Shown here one piece after another: positions 1 through 9,804 of a stretch of 64,000 bases of DNA. The notes beneath the pieces were generated by a model. The model was not told the DNA's origin. It saw only the letters and a program-made list of their open reading frames with translations, and made no database searches. The first letter of the stretch is position 1, and each line of letters starts with the position of its first letter. Source of the stretch: Gracilibacillus salinarum (GTDB lineage: Bacteria; Bacillota; Bacilli; Bacillales; Amphibacillaceae); the NCBI RefSeq assembly GCF_022919575.1, contig NZ_CP095071.1, positions 1,984,001 through 2,048,000 of the forward strand, written 5' to 3'. Made by a program: the position numbers and the translations under genes.

Positions 1-3000
1 ACATAAGGATCGGATACCCATCCTTGGCGATCGTTATATTGTACTTTAAGCCAGCCGTTTCCATTAGATCCTAGTACTTTAATAGTTGTGCCTTTATGAA
101 GAGTTTGATAAATAGTTGTACTACTATTTGTGTTAGGTTGAGATCTGAAATTAACATTTGCATTTGTTTGTCCACTTATATTGCTAGGATATTCTATTAA
201 GTTCTGTGGTGGATGATCACCGGATGAGCCTGGTTGATTCTTGTAACTGGGAACATCAAAGGAATGCACATAATTATTTAGTGACTGATATATTTCATGC
301 ATTTCAGAAGTCTGAATTACTGCCCAGGCCACATGTGTTGCATATTGATGATCACCTGGATCATCCGGATCCCAACGCATTTTATATAATGTGTCCTGAC
401 CTTTTGAAATATAGCCTCTCACAATATCACTTGCACCACCGATGATAGCCTCACTCGGTGAAAACCAGCCATTTTCATAGGCATACCTTACCCCGCCTCT
501 AGTAGGGTTGGCATCTACAGCGCCATAACCATACATATTATAAACTACTTTATCTACCCGCGGATCGTTCTTATCAGTGATAATAATTAAATTTCCTTCA
601 CTATCAGTCGGGATATTTCCATTCTTATCAACCCCGACACCTCTTGCTAAAGTTGATCTCCCGTTACCGGTTTCATGTAAGGCATGAGCCATTAAGTAGA
701 TTTCATTTACACCATATTCTTCACCAGCTTCAATAAATGCCGCTGCCTCATTAGTTAAGCTTCCAACTCCTGTAAGTACTTTGTCGTTTATTTCATTCAC
801 ATTTGTATTCGCGCTTTTATTTAATATTAAGAATTGTAAATAGGATTTTGACGACATAGAAAAATTGGAAGGATTAGCATAGTACTCTACTAAGTTTCTT
901 CCTGCCGAGATACTTCCGGAACCATTTGCCTTTGGTGTTTTGGTCATTTGAATATCGATAAAGCTGTCAAAAGTATAATCATAATTACTATAGTTAATTG
1001 ACGAATGTGTTTCTAGCAATTCACTAATCTTTCTAAGTGTTACTTCATCGCCAATTCCATTAACGCGAAGCCCAAAAAACTTTTGAAAATCTTTAACAAC
1101 TTCTACCGTTTTGGGACCGAAATCATTGTTTGGATTGTTCGATATCACAAATCCTAACTTTGCTAAATCAATCTTTAATTGTTTAATTTGAGCATTACTC
1201 TCACCATATCTTAATGGTGAAGACAGAATTTCGTTAATTTTAGATAAGGTAGCGGTATCACCAATACCATTAACTCTTAAATTAAAATATTGCTGAAATT
1301 CTTTTACTGTAGATGCTGTCTTAGGTCCATAATCCATATTCGGATTATCGCTTACACTAAAACCTAGCTTCTTTAAGTTTTCTTTCAGTGTTTTCGTATC
1401 TTGGTTACTGTGCCCTGGACTTAATGGACTGCTTAATATGTTTTGAATTTCCTTGAGTGTCCGTTCTTCCGCAATACCACTTACCACTAATCCGTAGTAG
1501 CTTTGAAAGTCTTCTACAGTAGCTTCTGTCTTAGGTCCATAATATTCAGAAGGATTATTAGTAATCTTAAAACCTAGTCTTGCTAAGTTTCTTTTTAAAG
1601 TGATAGATTCCGGATGAGTGATTCCATATTTTAACGGAGTATTAAGTAAACTATCTAATTTATTTAACGTTATATCTCCAGCTACCCCAGTAACTTCTAA
1701 TCCGTAATAGCGTTGAAATTCTTTTACAGTTGCTTCTGTCTTCGGACCAAATTGTGTATTAAGGTTATCAGATACTTTAAAGCCTAATTCTGCTAATTTT
1801 TCTTTCATAATAAGAACATCTTCATGATCAACGCCTATTTGAAGTGGAGCATCTTTTAATTCTTCTAGCTTCGCTAATGTCACTTCGTCTCCAATACCAT
1901 TAGGAACTAATTCATATTCCGATTGAAATGCTTGAACAGTGTTTTTCGTCTTAGCACCAAAGTATTCATTCGGGTTGCTAGAGACACCAAATCCTAGCTC
2001 GGCTAAATCTAACTTGAATTGAAGGATTTCTTCGCCCCTTTTACCAATCTGATAAGGACTGTCCAGTACCTCGTCAATTTTAGTTAAAGTTCGGGATCCT
2101 GCAACACCGTCAGCTTCAAGTCCATAGTATGCTTGAAATTCCTTCACTTTAGCTTCTGTCTTAGGACCGAACTGCGGACTTGGATTATCGGTAACCTTGA
2201 ATCCTATTTCCTCGAGGTCCAATTTCATTTCTAATACATCTTGGCGATATAAACCATACTGCATCGGCATTTCGATTAATTCTGTTATCTTTGCCATCGT
2301 TACGGGATCACCTATACCATTTGCTACTAAATTATATTTTTGTTGGAATTCCTTCAAAGTAGCGGTGGTTTTCGGACCAAAGTCATTGTTGGGATCATTG
2401 GATACTTCAAATCCTAATATCTTCAGGTCCAATTTTAGTTGAAGTGTTTCCAGATTACTATTCCAGCTTTGGAGCGGGCTTGTCAGTATTTGATCAATTT
2501 TTTCTAAAGTCTGATCTCCTGCTATTCCATCTGCAGTCAGTCCATAATAAGCCTGAAATTCCTTCACAGTTGCTTCTGTTTTAGGGCCAAATTGTGGGCT
2601 TGGATTATCCGTTACATTGAATCCTATTTCTTCGAGATCTAATTTCATTTCTAATACATCTTGGCGGTATAAGCCGTACTGCATCGGCATTTCGATTAAT
2701 TCTGTTATCTTTGCCATCGTTACGGGATCACCTATACCATTTGTTACTAAATTATATTTATTTTGAAATTCTTTCAATGTATCAGCAGTTTTCGGTCCGA
2801 AATCTTCATTTGGATCATCAGATACCTCAAATCCTAACGTCTCCAAATCAAGCTTCATTTGCAGGGTTTCTGGATTACTATTACCTTTTTGTAACGGACT
2901 TGCTAATATTTGATCGATCTTACTCAACGTTATTTCATTTGCCACGCCAGTAGCTTGAAGTCCATAATAACTTTGAAAGTTTTGGACTGTTTCCTTTGTT

Positions 3001-3281
3001 TTTGGTCCAAAATCTTGATTAGGATTGTCTGAAACGATAAAACCGAGTTTAGCTAAATTCATCTTCATCGTTTTAACAGCTTCGCCGGAAGAACCGATGG
3101 ATAAGTCACCGTTAGTAGCGACAGCTTTAACTGTTGAAGATTCCATTGCATTTTCACTTTGACTAGCCTTTTGTTCTACGACTTCTCTCTTAGCAGTCTC
3201 AGCTTTTGTGATTAGATAATCTTGATTAAAAACTACTAAACCGGCAGCAAGAGAAATAGTTAAATATGCCTGTTTCTTCAA
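1..3281 (-). CDS. Secreted N-acetylglucosaminidase autolysin (LytD-like), partial at window edge
   Basis: The frame is open from a TTG start at 3281 to the window edge (1093 codons), so the C-terminus is missing. TTG is chosen because a GGGGTG ribosome site lies just upstream, a stop sits three codons before it, and no in-frame ATG precedes the signal peptide (MKKQAYLTISLAAGLVVF). Residues about 60-760 hold ten repeats of about 70 residues, each with a core like FGPKTEATVKEFQ, the peptidoglycan-binding type 1 pattern. A GH73 glucosaminidase domain follows; its likely catalytic Glu is residue 870 in HALHETGNG, and NMYGYGAVDANP is typical of the LytD group. The visible C-terminus begins a bacterial SH3 domain. 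It probably cleaves glycan strands in wall turnover or cell separation. Confidence 0.88.
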   Translation of the reverse strand, partial: MKKQAYLTISLAAGLVVFNQDYLITKAETAKREVVEQKASQSENAMESSTVKAVATNGDLSIGSSGEAVKTMKMNLAKLGFIVSDNPNQDFGPKTKETVQNFQSYYGLQATGVANEITLSKIDQILASPLQKGNSNPETLQMKLDLETLGFEVSDDPNEDFGPKTADTLKEFQNKYNLVTNGIGDPVTMAKITELIEMPMQYGLYRQDVLEMKLDLEEIGFNVTDNPSPQFGPKTEATVKEFQAYYGLTADGIAGDQTLEKIDQILTSPLQSWNSNLETLQLKLDLKILGFEVSNDPNNDFGPKTTATLKEFQQKYNLVANGIGDPVTMAKITELIEMPMQYGLYRQDVLEMKLDLEEIGFKVTDNPSPQFGPKTEAKVKEFQAYYGLEADGVAGSRTLTKIDEVLDSPYQIGKRGEEILQFKLDLAELGFGVSSNPNEYFGAKTKNTVQAFQSEYELVPNGIGDEVTLAKLEELKDAPLQIGVDHEDVLIMKEKLAELGFKVSDNLNTQFGPKTEATVKEFQRYYGLEVTGVAGDITLNKLDSLLNTPLKYGITHPESITLKRNLARLGFKITNNPSEYYGPKTEATVEDFQSYYGLVVSGIAEERTLKEIQNILSSPLSPGHSNQDTKTLKENLKKLGFSVSDNPNMDYGPKTASTVKEFQQYFNLRVNGIGDTATLSKINEILSSPLRYGESNAQIKQLKIDLAKLGFVISNNPNNDFGPKTVEVVKDFQKFFGLRVNGIGDEVTLRKISELLETHSSINYSNYDYTFDSFIDIQMTKTPKANGSGSISAGRNLVEYYANPSNFSMSSKSYLQFLILNKSANTNVNEINDKVLTGVGSLTNEAAAFIEAGEEYGVNEIYLMAHALHETGNGRSTLARGVGVDKNGNIPTDSEGNLIIITDKNDPRVDKVVYNMYGYGAVDANPTRGGVRYAYENGWFSPSEAIIGGASDIVRGYISKGQDTLYKMRWDPDDPGDHQYATHVAWAVIQTSEMHEIYQSLNNYVHSFDVPSYKNQPGSSGDHPPQNLIEYPSNISGQTNANVNFRSQPNTNSSTTIYQTLHKGTTIKVLGSNGNGWLKVQYNDRQGWVSDPY
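1010..3110 (-). repeat. Ten in-frame ~210-bp repeats in the autolysin gene, with a recent 420-bp duplication
   Basis: Ten copies of a roughly 70-codon unit run head to tail. The stretches around 2213-2345 and 2633-2765 are almost identical and lie exactly 420 bp (two units) apart, so a two-unit block appears to have duplicated recently. The other units differ more at DNA level while keeping the FGPKT and FQ..Y.L signatures. Confidence 0.85.
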
Positions 3282-3389
3282 ATGTATTCACCCCAGAGTA
3301 ACATAAAATGATAAATATTTACATTACTAATAGTATATTTTAATGGAACATTTTTCAATACAATTTTGTAAAAAAACAGATAAAAACTA

Positions 3390-5174
3390 CTATTTTTCTA
3401 CAATTTTTCTATTTTTATATTCTTGATTTAAAAGTTGCATCACATTTAATTTTTGAACATAGTTTAGATTCGAATTAAACAATTCACTTACATTATCTGC
3501 GTTAACATATTCACTCAAAGAGTATTCATCTGAGGCATATTCTTCAATCATGTCGTTCCATTTTGCGCTTTTCATAACAAAGTGCCATTCTGCCCATGGT
3601 CCTTGATTTCCTTTAATCCATCCTAGTTTCTTTCCCAGTTGTTCATATAACCAAAAACTAAATTGAATTGGAATATTCACATACCATGCGAAGTACGGAA
3701 GCCTCCCGTCACTATGAAATAACCATTTAGAAGGTTTCAGGTAAGATTTAGCTGTCCTGTGAAAGATAATTCGATTCATTTTCCATTTTTGAGGAATAGC
3801 GGCAGATAATTTTACTACTTCATTTGATAAAAATGGTTCAAAACTTTTGAACAACCTTCTATTCACATGAAAATTAGGAATATTTAAATTCATAGAACTT
3901 GGCCATAATTCGAACCATTCTTCAGCTGTTTTCTCCCTAAAAGTTTTAATGAATTCGAAGTGATTTTTTCTTCTACGGAATACTTCTTGTACAACTTCAT
4001 TATTAAACACACCTGTCGATTGCTGCTTTTCTGGTGAATAGGTAGACAATTTAATATCGGGAATAAAGGGAAATCGTTTTGACCCTCTTATTTTCTTCAC
4101 CCTAGCACCTTTCAACAGTGCGTCCGAGAATAAGCCTCCGAATACAGCATCATACTCGTTCAACTTACTTTTATTATAAAAACCAAATGTGTGTGCATGA
4201 AAGTACTGAGCACCACTGCCTACAAGATCAGCACATTGAGGTAATATATCTAAATAATATGTTTTGCTTCGAGTATACAAATTAAAATTAGCTGTTTTAT
4301 ACAAGGTAACAGCTTTCTTAGCCATTTGACCTTCTCTATTCATATTATCGAGAAATATTATTGCTTCTCTTTTTTTATCTACCTCAGGTATCAAACCTAA
4401 TAAAACTCTAGAATCTTCGCCTCCACTAATAAATTGGGCAACATTATAGGAGTGATCCGTAATAGTTTTCGTATAGGAGGTCAGTGCATTTCTAAGGGAT
4501 TCTGCGACTTCTTTCTTTGTTAAATGGAGATCAACTTCACTTGGGTACCAGTAATGTTCATTTCTTTGTATATTACCTTCTGTCACTACTGTAGTGGAAG
4601 CTGGTGCTAATTGAAAGACATTCTTATACTCTGTATAGGGATAAGTAACAATTCCATGAAGGATAAAGTCTACTTTCGATACTATATCTTCTTCTAAATG
4701 ACCATCAAACATTTTATTAAATACATCTACGTGACTTGCAATCATATCGGATTGACCTTGTTTTTGATAATAGTAAAGCGGTATAAAAGACATTAAATCT
4801 GTTACACTGAAAACTTCTTTTGATAATTTTTCTATTATAATAACCGCAAATGGACCATTTAGATCGTTCTGCCATTCCATCTTGCCACTTAACCATCTGT
4901 CGAAAATTGCTTTTGTTGCATCATTATTTTCGTTAACAGAAAGATGGCTATTATCCGTAAAGTTTAGTAAAGGTCCTCCTATTACTACAGCGAGATATTC
5001 ATCTGTTTCATAAGGTTCAAAGCCATTATAGGGACTTTTCGTTACAAAAAGGTTTCCCCAGTCACCATGATACTCGGTAACAGTAAGGTTAAAGTCATCA
5101 GGATAAATTGACTGGAATGCATTCTTAATGTCAGAGATGCTGCATTTATTGTAAGAATATATAAAATCACTCAT
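3390..5174 (-). CDS. Asparagine synthetase-like protein of the polysaccharide cluster
   Basis: The protein has 594 residues. The C-terminal half carries the PP-loop ATP pyrophosphatase motif SGGEDSR (about residues 250-256), as in asparagine synthetase B and beta-lactam synthetase. The N-terminal half resembles a class II glutamine amidotransferase fold but starts MSDF and has no Cys at position 2, so glutamine hydrolysis is unlikely. The ATG at 5174 is preferred over the one 15 bases upstream because GGTGAT lies just before it; the gene then overlaps the CapA-like gene by 8 bases. Such proteins in capsule clusters are thought to amidate or otherwise modify the glycan, but the substrate here is unknown. 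Confidence 0.75.
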   Translation of the reverse strand: MSDFIYSYNKCSISDIKNAFQSIYPDDFNLTVTEYHGDWGNLFVTKSPYNGFEPYETDEYLAVVIGGPLLNFTDNSHLSVNENNDATKAIFDRWLSGKMEWQNDLNGPFAVIIIEKLSKEVFSVTDLMSFIPLYYYQKQGQSDMIASHVDVFNKMFDGHLEEDIVSKVDFILHGIVTYPYTEYKNVFQLAPASTTVVTEGNIQRNEHYWYPSEVDLHLTKKEVAESLRNALTSYTKTITDHSYNVAQFISGGEDSRVLLGLIPEVDKKREAIIFLDNMNREGQMAKKAVTLYKTANFNLYTRSKTYYLDILPQCADLVGSGAQYFHAHTFGFYNKSKLNEYDAVFGGLFSDALLKGARVKKIRGSKRFPFIPDIKLSTYSPEKQQSTGVFNNEVVQEVFRRRKNHFEFIKTFREKTAEEWFELWPSSMNLNIPNFHVNRRLFKSFEPFLSNEVVKLSAAIPQKWKMNRIIFHRTAKSYLKPSKWLFHSDGRLPYFAWYVNIPIQFSFWLYEQLGKKLGWIKGNQGPWAEWHFVMKSAKWNDMIEEYASDEYSLSEYVNADNVSELFNSNLNYVQKLNVMQLLNQEYKNRKIVEK

Positions 5175-6309
5175 GTATATCACCATCAATCTTAGAATTA
5201 GCTTGTAGTTCTAGTGCTCTTCTAGCCACATAATAATATGTTTCATTACGCATTAAGTGTAAAGATAATAATTTTTTATTATGCCGTTTTTCTCTCCCAA
5301 TGATAATTCTGATTATTCTTTTTAAGCTCGACAGAATCCCTCCATCATATATACCAATTGAAAGAGAATAAACTAAGTTCTTTTTAATCTTTTTATTAAA
5401 TACTGATAAAGATATTTTGTCTAATTCAGAGACATAATTATCTTCCAGTTGTCTATTTAAATCATGTATATTTATTTTTTGATCGTCTTGGGATAATAAC
5501 ACTTGTCCATCTTCTTTATGGTGGTAAATCAACTCAAAACTCAACTCTTTTTCAAGTTTTAGTAACACAGAATAAGAGTTATCCTCTTTGTTTACATAAT
5601 TTTTCGAATCAAAATAAAAATTACCCAAACTATAAAAAATAAATTTCCCTTTATACTCTTCAAATCCTTGAGGAACGTGTGGATGAGATCCTATTACAAC
5701 ATCTGCACCAAGATTAATGAATTGTTTATATCGCATTCGCCATTCTTGTTGGGGAATAGAGAAGTTTTCCAATCCTGCATGCGCAAGCACAACAACATAA
5801 TCACATATATTTCTTAACTCGATAATCTTCTCATCTATTTCATTGTGATTAATCCAGGCATAACCACTTTTATCAGACGAATTATAGTCTAGGACACCAA
5901 ACTGTGCTTCACATGCATTAATAAAACCTATCGTTATATTATTTATTTTAACTATTTGAGGGGTATAAGCTTCGGAAAAGCTCGTACCAGCCCCAATATT
6001 TCTAAGTTCATTAGCTTTTATTTCATTTAGTGTTGCTTTCAAGCCTTCTTCACCATAATCCATAATATGGTTGTTAGCTAGAGTAAGCATATCAAATCCT
6101 TGATCCTTTAATGCTGCAATCGTATTTTTGCATTGATGATGCTGAATACCAGACTTCTCCGCAGGGCCAAAATTACCTTGTATCGGTGCTTCAAAATTTG
6201 CTATTGAAAAATTTGCACCTGCAATTATATCGCGTAATGGTTCTGATATAAAATAACCGTCTTTATGTTGATAATTGACAATATCTCCGCATACAAAAAT
6301 ATCTACCAC
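5167..6309 (-). CDS. CapA/PgsA-type metallophosphatase-like protein
   Basis: This 380-residue protein belongs to the poly-gamma-glutamate synthesis CapA family with a calcineurin-like fold. Visible metal-binding motifs are CGDIV near the N-terminus, LANNHIMDYG (about residues 76-85) and GSHPHVPQ (about 205-212), followed by YSLGNFYFD. No clear signal peptide or membrane anchor is seen, unlike B. subtilis PgsA. It starts one base after the flippase gene ends and overlaps the asparagine-synthetase-like gene. No PgsB/PgsC genes are nearby, so gamma-polyglutamate synthesis is not implied; a role in modifying or exporting the polysaccharide is inferred from position. Confidence 0.8.
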   Translation of the reverse strand: MVDIFVCGDIVNYQHKDGYFISEPLRDIIAGANFSIANFEAPIQGNFGPAEKSGIQHHQCKNTIAALKDQGFDMLTLANNHIMDYGEEGLKATLNEIKANELRNIGAGTSFSEAYTPQIVKINNITIGFINACEAQFGVLDYNSSDKSGYAWINHNEIDEKIIELRNICDYVVVLAHAGLENFSIPQQEWRMRYKQFINLGADVVIGSHPHVPQGFEEYKGKFIFYSLGNFYFDSKNYVNKEDNSYSVLLKLEKELSFELIYHHKEDGQVLLSQDDQKINIHDLNRQLEDNYVSELDKISLSVFNKKIKKNLVYSLSIGIYDGGILSSLKRIIRIIIGREKRHNKKLLSLHLMRNETYYYVARRALELQANSKIDGDIHE

Positions 6310-6310
6310 G

Positions 6311-7600
6311 TTAAGTCATCCTTTTATGCTTTTTAGTTAAATAAACAGTTCCAAATATTAAAGCAATATTTAGCACGGCACTAGCAATTCCAAAGAATGC
6401 TACTGCAACTATATCACTTGAATATAAGTAATATCCTAAAAATAATACAGATACACGCCCTATTAACATTACTATTGTAAAGATCAAATGAAACCTTTGA
6501 GCATTGATAACTGGTAATGTCTTAACTGAAGGCTGATTAATAAACATAAAATAAACCCATAGAGCCATCCATCTTGCATATTCTCCTGCCCTAAACCATT
6601 CCTCACCAAATACAAAGCTAAATAATTGAGGTCCGAATGCCACAATAATCCCATAAGGAATGAGACCAATCATTGCTAAAATCATGGTTGCCTTAATAAC
6701 AATTCCAGTCACATCTTCCTTATTATTGGCTGCTTCCGATATTCTAGGATAGAACACATCTCCGACTGATTTGCCAATTAATTGCGATGGGATATTAAGT
6801 ACGGTCCTACCAATCGAATAAAATCCCGCCGCTGCAGGTCCAAAAAATGCTGTTAACATTAAAACAGGAAGATTCTGAGATGATGCATTCAAGAATACTT
6901 GTGGTGAACGATATTTAGGGAAGTCTCTATACTTTCTAGCTACTTCTTTCAACTCTTCGAAATTTATGGCATTTTTTACGAATTTAAGCGGTACATTTCG
7001 TTTTGACAAGAGAAACATAAAAATCCCTTTAATTGCTTCATTAAACGCAGAGATGATTATTAATACAGATGCATAAGGGGCAAATAACCCAATTCCTGCT
7101 TTACCACCTTGTGTAACAATTACTTGTAAAATAGCTGCTTTCGCAGAAACTTTAAAACTATTTTTTCTTATAAGCCACTGTTCATTTATTTGCAGAAAAC
7201 AAGCTCCTAACAAGACTACAGGTATTAAATACAAGTAACCCTGTATATCGCCAATATCAAACCATTCCACAATAAACGGTTTTAAAATTAAGAGGAGAAT
7301 AGCAACTATAGCTGCTCCAGATATGGCAATGATGACAGAAAGTAAAATAAGATTCTTTGCTTCTGAATCCTTCTTAGGTAAAACGATCGCTATCGGGTAG
7401 GTTAGAGATGCAATGGGCCCCATTATTATTACGATGGCCATAAATGTCCCCATTAACCCATAATTCTCAGGACCATACACACGTGTTATTATTGGGGACA
7501 GTAGCATAGTAATTGCTTGAGCTCCTGCAGTACCCGAAACCATAATGATAACGTTTCGTATGAATTTATTTTTAAAGAACTTACTTAACTTATTAAACAT
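6311..7600 (-). CDS. Polysaccharide flippase (Wzx/MATE-like)
   Basis: The 429-residue protein is almost entirely hydrophobic, with about twelve predicted membrane segments, and starts with the basic stretch and GTAGAQAITMLLSPIITRVYG pattern common to O-antigen and teichuronic acid flippases. The family moves undecaprenyl-linked repeat units across the membrane. It lies next to glycosyltransferase and polymerase genes, which supports a Wzx/Wzy-type pathway. The actual glycan is not predictable. Confidence 0.85.
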   Translation of the reverse strand: MFNKLSKFFKNKFIRNVIIMVSGTAGAQAITMLLSPIITRVYGPENYGLMGTFMAIVIIMGPIASLTYPIAIVLPKKDSEAKNLILLSVIIAISGAAIVAILLLILKPFIVEWFDIGDIQGYLYLIPVVLLGACFLQINEQWLIRKNSFKVSAKAAILQVIVTQGGKAGIGLFAPYASVLIIISAFNEAIKGIFMFLLSKRNVPLKFVKNAINFEELKEVARKYRDFPKYRSPQVFLNASSQNLPVLMLTAFFGPAAAGFYSIGRTVLNIPSQLIGKSVGDVFYPRISEAANNKEDVTGIVIKATMILAMIGLIPYGIIVAFGPQLFSFVFGEEWFRAGEYARWMALWVYFMFINQPSVKTLPVINAQRFHLIFTIVMLIGRVSVLFLGYYLYSSDIVAVAFFGIASAVLNIALIFGTVYLTKKHKRMT

Positions 7601-7805
7601 GTAACTACCTCAAATTCTTATCAGATTCTAGTTCTGGATTCACCTAAATTTTTTAACAAGTTGATCAAAGTAAAGATTCCATGAATGAAAGACAACAACT
7701 TAAGAATAACAAAGCTTAGCATTTTGTAAGTGCTCGTTATCTCACTCGAACTTAAAATGTGATCTCAGGAAATGTTGTTTCTCCGATATCAGATTCCACC
7801 TTACT
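7601..7805. other. Intergenic gap inside the polysaccharide cluster
   Basis: About 205 bases separate the GT2 gene from the flippase gene, while most other junctions in the cluster are short or overlapping. I see no ORF and no clear hairpin with a T-run. It could hold an internal promoter. Confidence 0.4.
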
Positions 7806-8831
7806 CTAATACCTGCGAATTGTATGATATACATGTTTTATAATAATGTAAGCATATCTTCTAGTCTTATCACTCTTTACCAATGAACTACATAATTTAA
7901 GCTTTTTCAATAAGGAAATTCTCTGATTAGTAATTCCTCTGAATACTGCGTCTTCTAATACATAGCTAAATGTTGCTTGATCAAAATGTCGCGACGCTTC
8001 TCCAAAATGCTTTATTTTTTGCACTAAATTTATAATAGATTCTATCTGTTCAATACTACTGTAATTAAATGAAAAGAAATCGTGGTATATTTCTAATTCA
8101 TCATTATTAAGGTTAAATTCATAATAATTGAGCAAATCTAATTGTATCGAACTGATGACTGCTTTTCTTTTTAATGTCTTATTAGCCTTGGATTTTTTAG
8201 TGATATTTTCATGCCCACTCCTATATTTCAAAAGATATTCCGGAATAATACTTATTTTTCCAACTTTTGATAGTTGGGCCCAAAATCCATAATCTTGTGA
8301 AACGAAATGTTCAAGACTATAAGTTAATTTATGCTTGCTTACTGTATTCATTCTTACAATTGCCGATGGATTAGCAATAGGATTAAAGAACATAAGTTCG
8401 ATCTTTAATTCCTCTGGTTTAGTAAAGTTAGAAGGTCTAATTTTTCTTTCATTGCTGTCATTAAATTTGATATAATACGAGCCTGCAGCGTCTATTTCAG
8501 GATTATTTTCCATGTATTTTACTTGCTCTTCCACTCTAGTTCGCACAGATATGTCATCTGAATCCATAATCACCAGATAGTCTCCAGCGGCTCTTGTTAA
8601 ACCAACATTTCTTGAAAACGGTATTCCCATATTTTTTTCATTATTTATTAATTTGATTCGAGGGTCATTAAAAGAGTTTATTACCTCTACTGATTTATCT
8701 GTCGAACCGTCATTTACCAGCAAAATCTCCAAATTTTTGTACGTTTGATTTAGCATGCTGTCTAGTGTTTCTACTATATAGTCTTCACAATTATAAACTG
8801 GTATAAAAACTGTAACCAATGGTGTATTCAT
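7806..8831 (-). CDS. Glycosyltransferase family 2
   Basis: The 341-residue protein opens with VTVFIPVYNCEDYIVETLDS and LLVNDGSTDKS, the nucleotide-binding part of the GT-A fold, and has MDSDDI near residue 90, the DXD metal-binding motif. Such inverting enzymes add one sugar from a nucleotide donor to the lipid-linked repeat unit on the cytoplasmic face. The C-terminus has no membrane segment. The acceptor is unknown. Confidence 0.88.
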   Translation of the reverse strand: MNTPLVTVFIPVYNCEDYIVETLDSMLNQTYKNLEILLVNDGSTDKSVEVINSFNDPRIKLINNEKNMGIPFSRNVGLTRAAGDYLVIMDSDDISVRTRVEEQVKYMENNPEIDAAGSYYIKFNDSNERKIRPSNFTKPEELKIELMFFNPIANPSAIVRMNTVSKHKLTYSLEHFVSQDYGFWAQLSKVGKISIIPEYLLKYRSGHENITKKSKANKTLKRKAVISSIQLDLLNYYEFNLNNDELEIYHDFFSFNYSSIEQIESIINLVQKIKHFGEASRHFDQATFSYVLEDAVFRGITNQRISLLKKLKLCSSLVKSDKTRRYAYIIIKHVYHTIRRY

Positions 8832-8853
8832 CTACGCAAACACTCCTATGTCA

Positions 8854-9333
8854 TCAAATATTATCGATGTAGTCCTCTAAAAGTCCGAGCATCTTTTTCT
8901 TTTGTGATATAAATTTGTTTGGAGAAAACTGTCGTGAGATTTGAATAATTTCTTCTAAATCGTCACCATCATTCCAAATCAAGATGTGACCAGATTCCTC
9001 AAATACTTTTGCTAACTCTAATTGGTGATCATCATTATGTTCACCGTGTTGCTTTAATCGTGGAGCTGCTATTACTCTTTTATCTTTCTTTAGACCAGTT
9101 ATTACAGATCCAGTACCAGCATGAGTAATAATTAAAGAGGCTTGTTCATATAATTCTTCAAGTTCGTCATAATTGATAAAAGGGATTATCTTCATTTCTT
9201 TACTTTTAAAGTCTGTATGACCAGATTGTACAACAATTTCCTCTTCAATCTTGCCACTATTTTTTAATGTTTCTATTTCATCTAATAACCTCTGGAATGG
9301 TAACTCATGAGTACCTAATAATACTAGTATCAA
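8854..9333 (-). CDS. PssE/Alg13-like glycosyltransferase catalytic subunit
   Basis: The 159-residue protein matches the GT28 C-terminal half: LVLLGTHELPFQRLL at the N-terminus and ITHAGTGSVITGLK in the donor-binding loop. In streptococcal and other capsule clusters the small PssE/CpsG-type protein works with a membrane-linked PssD/CpsF partner as a two-part transferase. Here the partner gene lies immediately upstream and overlaps by four bases (ATGA), which suggests translational coupling of the two halves. Confidence 0.82.
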   Translation of the reverse strand: MILVLLGTHELPFQRLLDEIETLKNSGKIEEEIVVQSGHTDFKSKEMKIIPFINYDELEELYEQASLIITHAGTGSVITGLKKDKRVIAAPRLKQHGEHNDDHQLELAKVFEESGHILIWNDGDDLEEIIQISRQFSPNKFISQKKKMLGLLEDYIDNI

Positions 9334-9800
9334 TATATCGTCCCTCCATAAATTGCTTTAGGGTAAACTTCTTTCATTGATTCCCATTGAACGATAAATA
9401 AGTCCGCAATTGGATATACAAGTTTACCTGAAAGTGTAGGTGTTGATGACTTGGCAAAGCTCTCTATAAATATAACTTTCTTTCTAAAGAGTTTTGCTAT
9501 ATAGCACATAGGAACTGAAGTGTGGACACCTGTAGTAATAACCACATCTGGTCTTTCACGCATAAATATATATAATGATTTGATGATATTGTAGAAAAAC
9601 TTAAATATATATTTTACTGGATAATTTCTCGCTCCATAAACTAAAAAAGACATAGGGTAATTCTCAGAAAGTTTCTTTGTGATTTCTGAATTCTCTGTAA
9701 CAATATGATAATCATACTGTTTAAATAATGGTTCTAATTGTAACAATTGGGTTAAATGACCACCAATTGACGAAATTAATAAAAGCTTTTTATTTTTCAT
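9330..9800 (-). CDS. PssD/Alg14-like glycosyltransferase membrane subunit
   Basis: From the ATG at 9800 the protein has 156 residues. That start is preferred because GGAGAG lies seven bases upstream; the site overlaps the stop region of the GT4 gene, whereas the alternative start at 9815 lacks a site. It begins KKLLLISSIGGHLTQLLQLE and contains VVITTGVHTSVPMCYIAKL, the Alg14/PssD signature. The family recruits the lipid acceptor and the PssE-like catalytic partner encoded directly downstream. Confidence 0.82.
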   Translation of the reverse strand: MKNKKLLLISSIGGHLTQLLQLEPLFKQYDYHIVTENSEITKKLSENYPMSFLVYGARNYPVKYIFKFFYNIIKSLYIFMRERPDVVITTGVHTSVPMCYIAKLFRKKVIFIESFAKSSTPTLSGKLVYPIADLFIVQWESMKEVYPKAIYGGTIY

Positions 9801-9804
9801 GTCA

